Assembly: GCF_943373825.1 (NCBI RefSeq)
Contig: NZ_CALSBP010000001.1
Coordinates: 372,001-436,000, forward strand
Direction of reading: 5' to 3'
Source of the DNA: Aquimarina spinulae
GTDB taxonomy: Bacteria; Bacteroidota; Bacteroidia; Flavobacteriales; Flavobacteriaceae
DNA length: 64,000 nucleotides
Positions 25,961 through 34,273 of the stretch are shown here, in pieces. Both the position numbers and the translations under genes were made by a program. The notes under the pieces were generated by a model that was not told the origin of the DNA, did no database searches, and saw only the letters and a list, made by a program, of their open reading frames with translations. The number at the start of each line of letters is the position of its first letter. The stretch's first letter is position 1.

Positions 25961-28900
25961 TTAAAATGATAAGCCAACATTCAAACCGATACTTCTGGTA
26001 GATGGCGATCCGAATACATCAACACCCTGAAGTCCGTTTCCTGTACTTAAAGATATATTGGGGTCATATGGAGCGTCTTTATAAAAGAAAAATAAATTTC
26101 TACCTACTAAAGAAGTATTGATCGAATTAAAAAAGCTATTCTCTCCAAGATTAAAGTTATACCCTATAGATAACTCTGCTAATCGGATATTAGTAGCATC
26201 ATATACATATTCACCACTAAACTTATCTCTTCCTCCAATTGCCTGATGGTATTCTGTAGCTGGTATTGTAGTTTCTGAACCAGTAGCTTCATCAAAAATT
26301 CGCACACTACCTGTTCTGTCTAATGTTCCGAAACCATCAACGATAGCTTCAGTAAGACTCATTACTTCTCCACCAAATTTTCCATCAACTAAAAAGGATA
26401 ATGTTACATTTTTATAAGTAAAAGAATTATTCCATCCTAAAGAAAAATCAGGGTTGGCATTTCCTAATAAATCAAAACCTCCTCTGGTGTTTGCATCGGG
26501 TGCCGCCTGAGTAAAGTTACCATCTGCATTTCGAATCGGCAATCCATTTGCATTTCTGTTAAGTCGTTTACCGTAAATGTCACCAAAAGATCCACCTTCT
26601 GCAATTAATAAAGCATAAGCGTTAACACTTATTGGAGTTAGTTCTAGAAAATCTCTATCTAATCTAGAATCTAATTCCTTAATAGTATTTTTATTACTAG
26701 CTAGATTTACAGTTGTATTCCAGGAAAAATTCTCAGTTTGTATTGGGTCTGCGGTAATAGAAACTTCAATACCTTTGTTTTCAAAATCCCCTGCGTTGAT
26801 AGCAAATTGATCTGCTGTTTGACCATTAGCATTTGTTTGACCACTAGCAGACTGGATTGTCATAAATTGATCTATAGTATTGGTTTTGTAATATCCAATT
26901 TCAAACCCTAAACGGTTATTAAAGAATTGCCATTCTGTACCGATCTCAAAAGATCTTTGAGTTTCTGGTTTTAGCTCTGTAAGTGGTCTTACTGTAGGAC
27001 GATTTAACCCGCCAGGACCAGTACCAATAGTATTTATTGGATTATTGGCAAAACTTTGGATATCATTACCTACCTCTGCATAAGAAGCTCTTACTTTTGC
27101 AAAAGAAATTACTTCAGGTAATTCAAACATTTCAGAAACAACTCCCGTAATACCAAAAGATGGATAAAAGAAAGAATCCGAAACTGTTGAAGACCAGTCA
27201 TTTCTGGCAGTTAGATCAAGATATAACATATCTTTATACCCTAATGTTGTACTAGCGAATAGAGATTGTACTTCTTTTTGCTCTGCTTGAGTTTCTTTTA
27301 GTATTGGATTAACTCCTACTGTACCAACTACAAAATTAGAAAGCGTAAAGATGTTTGGTATTTTTAAATTACCTCCTACACCAGAATCTAATAAGGTGCT
27401 TTCGCCTAAATCTGATTTTCTGATACTGGTACCGATATTAGCAGTTAAATTAAAACTGTCTGAAAGAGGAGTATTAATTGTAGCTATGATATCACTATAG
27501 ATCTGAGTATCCTCTACATCATTTAATAAATAACGACCATTTGATGCAGATAACGTTCCATCGGTGGTTGCATGAATTCTTCTTTCAAATTTATAAAAGT
27601 TTTTATCATAACTTCCTCTGGTTTGAACGGTTAACCAATCATTAAACCTGTATTTTAAAGAAACAGATGCCAAAACTTTTTGATTTTGATCATCACTGGC
27701 ATTTCTGTTGAGTATCCAATATGGGTTTTGTTCGATATCAGAAGTTCCTCTAAACCAACGTTGCGCCATTAAGTTTCTATCTACATTAAATTCTTCAAAG
27801 ACTCTATAGTTACTTAAAGTTTCTGTATCCGAATTAAATGCTGTTGCTCCTACTAATGGATTATAGTATAGACCAGAAACGGGCTTATTATGTATTTTTT
27901 GAGTTGAAAGCAAGATGTTTGCATCAACAGTTAACTTGTTATCAAATAATTTAGCTGTTTCTCTAATATTAAGTGTATGCTTTTTTACATTATGAGTAGG
28001 AAGTACTCCTGAAGCTTGTGTATTTGCATAAGAGAAATAAGTTTGAGCAGTTTCTGTTCCTCCCGATACTGACAATGAATTAATTGCAGTTGTTCCTGTT
28101 TCTAAAAAGTCATCTATGTTTTTTTCTGTACGATCATTATAATCAAGTAAATAAGCAGCGTTATCTACTGTGAAACTAGAAGATACATTTGTTCTAAAGC
28201 TTCCTGATTTACCTTTCTTAGTCGTAATTAATATCACACCATTAGATCCCTGGCTACCATATAAAGCCGAAGCCGAAGCTCCTTTTAGAACACTAATACT
28301 TGCAATATCGTCTGGATTGATCAAGGATAGAGCATCCCCACCATCTCTGTTTCCTGCATTTTCGATATCACCAAATGTACTATTAGGTTGAATAGCAGAA
28401 TTATTTAATAAAGGAATACCATCTACAACGTATAATGGTTGGTTATTCCTGGTAGAAGTATTACCTCGTAAAGTTACTTTTACCGATCCACCAACACCAG
28501 ATGCACTTCTGTTTACAACAAGACCTGATACTTTACCCGAAAGACTGTTGATAGGGTTGGCATCCTTGATTTTTGTTAGCTCATCAGATTTAATATCCTG
28601 AGCTGCATAAGTAAGTGATTTTCTGGTTTTTTGAATCCCCAGTGCAGTTACTACTACATCTTCTAATTGTTCAGCATCTTCTTGCAATTGAACATTTATT
28701 ACTGTTTCACTACCTACAGTAATTTCTTTATCTGACATTCCTAAATAGGAAAATTGAATTACATCTCCTGTCGCTGCAGTGATCGTGTAATTACCGTCAA
28801 AATCGGTCTGTACTCCATTTGTAGTTCCCTTTACAATAATATTAACTCCAGGTAGTGGTACACCATCTGAAGCCCCCGTTACTGTCCCCGTTATTTGGGT

Positions 28901-28966
28901 TCCCTGTCCAAAACTCAGAAAAGAAAAAAATAATAGAGTGGTTAGGGTTAAAATCTTTTGTTTCAT
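25961..28966 (-). CDS. SusC/RagA-type TonB-dependent outer-membrane transporter
   Basis: The 1001-residue protein has a signal peptide (to about residue 20, FFSFLSFGQ), a carboxypeptidase-D-like N domain (about 22-105, TGTVTGASDGVPLPGVNIIVKGT), the TonB-box/plug region (LEDVVVTALGIQKTRKSLTYAAQ; VKGASASALYGSQGSNGVILITTKKG) and a large barrel ending in an aromatic residue (IGLNVGLSF). Length and motifs are those of SusC family transporters that import oligosaccharides with energy from TonB-ExbBD. It is the first gene of the minus-strand chitin block and diverges from the LytS kinase gene by 247 bases. Confidence 0.96.
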   Translation of the reverse strand: MKQKILTLTTLLFFSFLSFGQGTQITGTVTGASDGVPLPGVNIIVKGTTNGVQTDFDGNYTITAATGDVIQFSYLGMSDKEITVGSETVINVQLQEDAEQLEDVVVTALGIQKTRKSLTYAAQDIKSDELTKIKDANPINSLSGKVSGLVVNRSASGVGGSVKVTLRGNTSTRNNQPLYVVDGIPLLNNSAIQPNSTFGDIENAGNRDGGDALSLINPDDIASISVLKGASASALYGSQGSNGVILITTKKGKSGSFRTNVSSSFTVDNAAYLLDYNDRTEKNIDDFLETGTTAINSLSVSGGTETAQTYFSYANTQASGVLPTHNVKKHTLNIRETAKLFDNKLTVDANILLSTQKIHNKPVSGLYYNPLVGATAFNSDTETLSNYRVFEEFNVDRNLMAQRWFRGTSDIEQNPYWILNRNASDDQNQKVLASVSLKYRFNDWLTVQTRGSYDKNFYKFERRIHATTDGTLSASNGRYLLNDVEDTQIYSDIIATINTPLSDSFNLTANIGTSIRKSDLGESTLLDSGVGGNLKIPNIFTLSNFVVGTVGVNPILKETQAEQKEVQSLFASTTLGYKDMLYLDLTARNDWSSTVSDSFFYPSFGITGVVSEMFELPEVISFAKVRASYAEVGNDIQSFANNPINTIGTGPGGLNRPTVRPLTELKPETQRSFEIGTEWQFFNNRLGFEIGYYKTNTIDQFMTIQSASGQTNANGQTADQFAINAGDFENKGIEVSITADPIQTENFSWNTTVNLASNKNTIKELDSRLDRDFLELTPISVNAYALLIAEGGSFGDIYGKRLNRNANGLPIRNADGNFTQAAPDANTRGGFDLLGNANPDFSLGWNNSFTYKNVTLSFLVDGKFGGEVMSLTEAIVDGFGTLDRTGSVRIFDEATGSETTIPATEYHQAIGGRDKFSGEYVYDATNIRLAELSIGYNFNLGENSFFNSINTSLVGRNLFFFYKDAPYDPNISLSTGNGLQGVDVFGSPSTRSIGLNVGLSF

Positions 28967-28992
28967 ATTAATATGTGTTTTTTGAATGATCT

Positions 28993-29020
28993 CAAAGTAG
29001 TATTTTAATTATTTAACAAA
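28993..29020 (-). promoter_or_regulatory. Candidate promoter for the susCD block
   Basis: On the minus strand TTTG (29017-29020) is followed after 17 bases by TACTTTG (28993-28999), close to the Bacteroidota -33/-7 pair but with one base missing from TANNTTTG. It lies 27 bases before the susC start codon. No clear operator is seen in the remaining AT-rich 247-base divergent region. Confidence 0.35.
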
Positions 29021-29213
29021 ATTTTTTTTAGACCAACGACATGGTTTTAATAACAATCGACATGCATTGATAGATGACGGTTTTTTTGAAATTTGATATT
29101 CTCATTTTTTTTGCTTTTCTCTATAAATAGCCTTACATTTTTCAAAAATTTATGTTAAAAAAGTAATTTTGACGGGTATTATTTAGTGATTTTTTTAAAA
29201 AAGGAGGGATAAC

Positions 29214-30233
29214 GTGCAAAGGACTATTAAACGAAAATACCATTTGTATTTTTGGATTATTTATTTTTTATTTAATGTAATTCGATGGGGGAGTTATTTT
29301 AATGATTATTGGTATTCATTAAAATCGAACCTTGTAGAATTCCCTCTACACATCATCTTGGTTTATTTTAATATATATTATTTGGTACCTAAGTTCATAT
29401 TCAAAAAAAAGTATGTGTATTATGTACTTTTCTTATGTATATCTCTTGGAGTTCATTATATATTAAGGTCAGGTCTAAACCTATTATTAGTTACCGAAGA
29501 CATCTGGCCCGAAGTAGAAGGACGACTGGATCCATTTGGGTTTAATCATATTGTAGCAGTAGCTATAGGAGAATTGTATGTTGTAGGACTAACTTCAGCA
29601 ATAAAGTATACGGTCGATTTTTTGATTATGCAAAATAAGAATAGAGATCTAAGTGAGTTGCAATATAAAACAGAGTTAAAATATTTAAAAGCACAGATAC
29701 AACCTCATTTCTTTTTTAATACACTTAATAGTTTATATGCATTAACGATAAAAAAATCGGATTTAGCACCTAATCTTGTATTAAAACTATCTAACTTTAT
29801 GAGATATGTGATTTATGATACCAGTAAAAAAAAACTCCCTCTTTTGCAGGAGATTGATCATATAGACAATTATATAGAACTCGAAAAAATGCGTTATGGT
29901 GATCGAGTTGATTCTAGGGTTGATATAAATGGTAATATTGATGATGTTAAAGTAGTTCCTATGCTGTTTTTACCATTTATTGAGAATGCTTTTAAGCATG
30001 GGCTTAAGAATAATGATAGAATGGAGTTATTAATCTCTTTTGAAAGATTTGAAAATGAACTGATATTTATATCCAAAAATAATTATGAAGATGAATCTAA
30101 AACTAAAAGACTTAATGGAATTGGAATAAAAAATGTAAAAAGAAGATTAGAAATACTTTACCAAAAAAAATATACATTAAACATAGCACAAAAAAATAAT
30201 GAATATTCGATTTTGCTTAAAATCCCTATATAA
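29214..30233 (+). CDS. LytS-type membrane sensor histidine kinase
   Basis: The 339-residue protein has four hydrophobic segments in residues about 10-135 and then a His_kinase domain with the phospho-acceptor His165 in LKAQIQPHFFFNTLNSLYAL, an N-box LPFIENAFKHGL and the late NGIGIKNVKRRLEIL, the layout of the LytS/YehU family. The start is GTG at 29214, preceded by an unusually strong Shine-Dalgarno (AAGGAGG at 29201), which is rare in Bacteroidota. Its stop overlaps the ATG of the regulator gene (TAATG). It probably senses chitin breakdown or envelope state for this locus; the ligand is unknown. Confidence 0.93.
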   Translation: MQRTIKRKYHLYFWIIYFLFNVIRWGSYFNDYWYSLKSNLVEFPLHIILVYFNIYYLVPKFIFKKKYVYYVLFLCISLGVHYILRSGLNLLLVTEDIWPEVEGRLDPFGFNHIVAVAIGELYVVGLTSAIKYTVDFLIMQNKNRDLSELQYKTELKYLKAQIQPHFFFNTLNSLYALTIKKSDLAPNLVLKLSNFMRYVIYDTSKKKLPLLQEIDHIDNYIELEKMRYGDRVDSRVDINGNIDDVKVVPMLFLPFIENAFKHGLKNNDRMELLISFERFENELIFISKNNYEDESKTKRLNGIGIKNVKRRLEILYQKKYTLNIAQKNNEYSILLKIPI

Positions 30234-30958
30234 TGATTATTAAATGTATCATAATTGATGATGAGCCCCTGGCGATTGAAGTTATTGAATCATTTTTAAA
30301 AGAATTTAAAAATGTTGAAGTTATTGGTACTTTTCAGGATCCAATTGAAGCATTAACTATATTAGAGCAGGGCGGTGTTGATGCTGTGTTTTTAGATATA
30401 AACCTGCCAAGAATGAATGGCTTAGAGTTTTTAAAAAGCTTGAAAGAATACCCTCAGGCAATAATAACTACAGCTTATAAAGAATATGCATTAGAAAGTT
30501 ATGAATTAGAAGTTCTGGATTATTTAGTGAAACCTATTTCTTTTAATCGATTTCTAAAATCTATAAATAAATTAACTGCAAGACTTATTACAATAAAGAA
30601 ACATGAACCTTCTATGGATTTGGTTCAACCGGCTCATATTTTCTTAAAAGTAGATAAGAAATTGGTGAAAATTTTGTTAACCGATATCCTATTTATAGAA
30701 AGTCTTAAAGATTATATCCGAGTAAGTACACTCGAAGATACGTTTATGTCTCATAAATCCTTAACAAGTATTAGTGAAGAACTTCCTTCAGAAAATTTTA
30801 TAAGGATTCATAAATCGTATACCATAGCTATAGATAAAGTTAAATCTATAGAAGGAAACCTTGTCGAGGTGGGAGAAAAAAGAATTCCTATAGGGAGGAA
30901 TTACGCGGCTCATGCCAAACAACGAATATTAAAAAACAAATCAAATTTATTAAAATAA
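30233..30958 (+). CDS. LytTR-family response regulator
   Basis: The 241-residue protein has a receiver domain (residues 1-120) with the acidic pair in IIDDEP, phospho-acceptor Asp55 in AVFLDINLPRMNG and the conserved Lys in YLVKPISF, then a LytTR DNA-binding domain (about 135-235; IFLKVDKKLVKI, ENFIRIHKSYTIAIDKVKSI, IPIGRNY). It pairs with the kinase upstream, whose stop codon it overlaps. LytTR proteins bind direct repeats; none could be assigned with confidence in the divergent region. Confidence 0.95.
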   Translation: MIIKCIIIDDEPLAIEVIESFLKEFKNVEVIGTFQDPIEALTILEQGGVDAVFLDINLPRMNGLEFLKSLKEYPQAIITTAYKEYALESYELEVLDYLVKPISFNRFLKSINKLTARLITIKKHEPSMDLVQPAHIFLKVDKKLVKILLTDILFIESLKDYIRVSTLEDTFMSHKSLTSISEELPSENFIRIHKSYTIAIDKVKSIEGNLVEVGEKRIPIGRNYAAHAKQRILKNKSNLLK

Positions 30959-30963
30959 AAATA

Positions 30964-32799
30964 ATGGTTTTAACTACATTGGACTACATAATCATAGCCT
31001 CATTTTTCTTAACCACAATAATTATTGGAGTAGTGGTATCTAAAAGATCTGGAAAAAATACAGCAGAGTATTTTTTATCTGGACGTAATATGCCGTGGTG
31101 GTTACTAGGTTTTTCGATGGTAGCAACTACATTTTCTACCGATACCCCCAATTTAGTTACTGATATTGTAAGGCAGGACGGTGTTGCTGGTAACTGGGTA
31201 TGGTGGGCTTTTTTATTAACAGGCCTTCTAACCGTATTTGTGTATGCCAAGCTATGGCGTAAATCAAATGTTACGACAGACTTAGAGTTTTATACATTGA
31301 GATATAGTGGAAAACCCGCTCAGTTTTTAAGGGGGTTTAGGTCAATATATCTTGGGGTAGTATTTAATATAATTGCTATGGCTGCTGTAAACCTTGCTGC
31401 CATTAAAATAGGGCAGATTATGCTTGGACTTTCGCCAATACAGACTGTTTTAATAGGTGGTGTGGTAACAGCTGTTTTTAGTTCTTTAGGAGGTTTTAGA
31501 GGAGTAATTTATACAGATTTTGTACTTTTCTTTGTTGCAATAGTGGGTGCAGTAGGGGCCTCTTATTATTTGATTAATCTTCCTGAAGTGGGTGGGCTGA
31601 GCAATTTGATCTCTCACCCAAATGTATCTGATAAACTTTCATTTTTTCCGGATTTTTCTAATACAGAAGCATTAATTGGAATTTTAATTATACCATTAGC
31701 AGTACAATGGTGGAGTTCATGGTATCCTGGTGCAGAGCCAGGAGGTGGTGGGTATATTGCACAACGTATGCTTGCTGCAAAAAATGAAAACCACGCAATA
31801 GGTGCTACTTTCTTTTTTAATATTATGCATTATGCTCTACGACCTTGGCCATGGATTTTGGTAGCATTAGCATCTTTAGTGATGTATCCAGATATTGCTA
31901 GTATTCAAGAGGCTTTTCCTAATGTTGAATCTAGTAAATTAGGACATGATTTGGCTTATTCGGCAATGTTAACAAAACTCCCGGCAGGACTATTAGGACT
32001 TGTCTTAGCTTCTCTGGGTGCTGCATTTATGTCAACGTTATCTACACATCTTAATTGGGGATCATCTTATATCGTTAATGATTTTTATAAGCAACAAATT
32101 AAAAAGGATGCAAGCGAAAAAGAATTGGTAAATGTTGGACGAATTACTACGATAGTTCTTATGGTGACTAGTGCTGTATTTGCACTTTATCTTACTAATG
32201 CAAAGCAGCTTTTTGACATTATTTTAATGTTTGGAGCAGGAACAGGATTAGTATATATTTTGCGTTGGTTTTGGTGGAGAATCAATGCATGGAGTGAAAT
32301 ATCCGTAATGTTTTCTGCAATGCTTATCCCATTAATTTTGACTTTTACGCCTCTTGGTGATTCATTATTTGGATATACCAATGATGCCGGAGAAATAATA
32401 TCAGGTGTATTTCCTTCCTGGTTTAGATTTATAGCTATGGTGATTATAACTTCAATAGTTTGGATTGTGGCAACTTATCTAACTAAACCAGAATCAAAAG
32501 AGACTTTACGCTCTTTTTATAAAAATATTCAACCTGGTGGGCCAGGCTGGAAAAAAATTGTTGATGAAGCTAATGCCGAAGGGGTAAAAATAGTAGAATC
32601 TAATGAGAAATGGTCTGTGCCTTCTGGAATTCTAGCAATGCTATTAGGTTGTGTATTGGTATATAGTTGTTTGTTTTCTGTAGGGAACTTGCTTTACGGA
32701 GAGTACATCATGGCGGGAATTATAGGGGTATTAGCCTTAGTTTCTGGTTTTTTATTGGCGAGAGTTTGGAAATCAATAGGAAAGAACCTAATGTCGTGA
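30964..32799 (+). CDS. Sodium:solute symporter family transporter (probable GlcNAc uptake)
   Basis: The 611-residue protein is an SSS-family inner-membrane symporter with about 14 hydrophobic segments. The family start is clear (LDYIIIASFFLTTIIIGVVVSKRSGKNTAEYFLSGR, then MPWWLLGFSMVATTFSTDTP) and later FMSTLSTHLNWGSSYIVNDF corresponds to the sodium-site helix. It begins five bases after the LytTR gene and is coupled to the NagX-like gene by a GTGA overlap. Substrate is inferred from context: GlcNAc or chitobiose released by the nearby GH20 and chitinases. Confidence 0.92.
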   Translation: MVLTTLDYIIIASFFLTTIIIGVVVSKRSGKNTAEYFLSGRNMPWWLLGFSMVATTFSTDTPNLVTDIVRQDGVAGNWVWWAFLLTGLLTVFVYAKLWRKSNVTTDLEFYTLRYSGKPAQFLRGFRSIYLGVVFNIIAMAAVNLAAIKIGQIMLGLSPIQTVLIGGVVTAVFSSLGGFRGVIYTDFVLFFVAIVGAVGASYYLINLPEVGGLSNLISHPNVSDKLSFFPDFSNTEALIGILIIPLAVQWWSSWYPGAEPGGGGYIAQRMLAAKNENHAIGATFFFNIMHYALRPWPWILVALASLVMYPDIASIQEAFPNVESSKLGHDLAYSAMLTKLPAGLLGLVLASLGAAFMSTLSTHLNWGSSYIVNDFYKQQIKKDASEKELVNVGRITTIVLMVTSAVFALYLTNAKQLFDIILMFGAGTGLVYILRWFWWRINAWSEISVMFSAMLIPLILTFTPLGDSLFGYTNDAGEIISGVFPSWFRFIAMVIITSIVWIVATYLTKPESKETLRSFYKNIQPGGPGWKKIVDEANAEGVKIVESNEKWSVPSGILAMLLGCVLVYSCLFSVGNLLYGEYIMAGIIGVLALVSGFLLARVWKSIGKNLMS

Positions 32800-33890
32800 G
32801 GATAACTAAACGAATACAATCTGTTGATTTTTTAAGAGGACTTACTATTATGCTTATGATCCTGGTAAATACACCAGGAGATTGGTCTTATGTGTATACA
32901 CCGTTGTTACATGCAGAATGGAATGGCCTTACCTTGGCAGATTTTGTGTTTCCTTTCTTTTTATTTATTGTAGGGATATCTATATCGTTTGTATACAAAC
33001 ATAAAAAAGCAGATAGGGCTATATATAAAAAAATCTTAATACGAAGTCTAAAATTAATTGCACTGGGACTATTTATCAATGTATTTTTGCCTTATTTCCC
33101 TTTTATAGAAACAGAATCTATACGTCTACCTGGAGTACTGCAGCGAATAGGAATTATATTTTGCGTAGCCTCGATATTGTATTTGAATTGTAATCGAAAA
33201 CAGCTGGTTTTTATTGCAGTTACTATTCTTGTTGGGTATTGGATATGGTTGGCATACATTCCATTGCCTGATGGGACTTCTCCTACACTAGAAAGGGGAC
33301 CAAATAACTGGGCTAATTATCTGGATTATGTATTGCTTAAAGGATATATTTGGAAACCAGATTATGATCCAGAAGGTATACTTAGTACATTACCGGCTAT
33401 AGTGACAACAATTACCGGGATTTTTGTTGGTGAGGTTTTGGTAAGTACAGCAAAACGAAAACTTGGTTTATTGACGGTAATGGGAGGAGGTTTTATGATC
33501 ATAGGGTATTTATGGAGTATCTTTTTTCCGATCAATAAAGTGTTGTGGAGCAGTAGTTTTGTATTGGTTACATCGGGCTATGCTACTATGTTTTTAGTAC
33601 TGTTTCATTATTTTATGGATCATAAAAAACATGATTTTGGTAGTCTTGTGAAATATGTAGGAGCAAATGCAATTAGTATCTATTTTTCTTCTATGATACT
33701 TGCTAAATCTTTTTATTTGATTAAAATCGATTCTCAAACTTCGGTGCATCAATTTCTTTTTGAAACATTTTTTGTGTACCCGTCGATTGATAAGCCATTA
33801 TCCTCTTTTTTTTATGCATTGGTTGTTGTTGGTTTTTATACACTTTTGGCATATTTTTTATACAAGAAAAAAATATTTATTAAAGTCTAG
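32796..33890 (+). CDS. nagX: NagX-like DUF5009 membrane protein (heparan-alpha-glucosaminide acetyltransferase family)
   Basis: The protein has 364 residues from the GTG at 32796, which overlaps the symporter stop (GTGA); an open extension upstream lies within the symporter gene and is not credible. The start of the family is visible: RIQSVDFLRGLTIMLMILVNTPGDWSYVY with LTLADFVFPFFLFIVGISISF, followed by about ten membrane helices and the phrase SIYFSSMILAKSFYLI. Relatives include NagX of GlcNAc loci in Xanthomonas and Shewanella and human HGSNAT, which acetylates glucosamine across a membrane. The precise role of NagX is unsettled; the symbol is used by context. Confidence 0.85.
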   Translation: MRITKRIQSVDFLRGLTIMLMILVNTPGDWSYVYTPLLHAEWNGLTLADFVFPFFLFIVGISISFVYKHKKADRAIYKKILIRSLKLIALGLFINVFLPYFPFIETESIRLPGVLQRIGIIFCVASILYLNCNRKQLVFIAVTILVGYWIWLAYIPLPDGTSPTLERGPNNWANYLDYVLLKGYIWKPDYDPEGILSTLPAIVTTITGIFVGEVLVSTAKRKLGLLTVMGGGFMIIGYLWSIFFPINKVLWSSSFVLVTSGYATMFLVLFHYFMDHKKHDFGSLVKYVGANAISIYFSSMILAKSFYLIKIDSQTSVHQFLFETFFVYPSIDKPLSSFFYALVVVGFYTLLAYFLYKKKIFIKV

Positions 33891-34273
33891 ATAATAATAA
33901 AAACCATTATCAGAATATTATAAAGTATACTGCGAGAAGTTAAGATTATTGATCATTAAAAATATTTCTTGCAGTGCTACGGCTTTAAAATACGTTGTTT
34001 CAAAAAAAATAGATTATGTTAATTTTTTTAAAAATAAATTCTATTTTTGTTAAAAAATTAAGAAAAGTAAACCTAATGTAAGCTATAATACAAATAATTA
34101 CCCCTTCTTGTTTTATATCTGCTGGATAAAAATACCTAAGATCTGTTATTCGTGATTACAATTATCAAGGATAATATAATTTTTTGAATAAGATCTAATG
34201 ATATGTAATTCGATTTTAAATTTTTGGTAAGTAAAGTTAATACTCTAAGCTAAAAGATGAAACAAGACGTTTT
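33891..34273. other. Intergenic region, 383 bases, no gene seen
   Basis: This AT-rich gap separates the NagX-like gene from the hybrid kinase gene. One imperfect inverted repeat is visible (CTGCGAGAA at about 33929 with TTCTTGCAG at about 33968) that could end the upstream transcript but lacks a T tract. No convincing TANNTTTG promoter was found for the kinase gene. Confidence 0.5.

Noticed and set aside
32667..32795. N-terminal extension of the NagX-like protein
   Set aside because: It overlaps the symporter's last membrane segment in another frame; the GTG at 32796 gives a coupled GTGA overlap and the usual family start.
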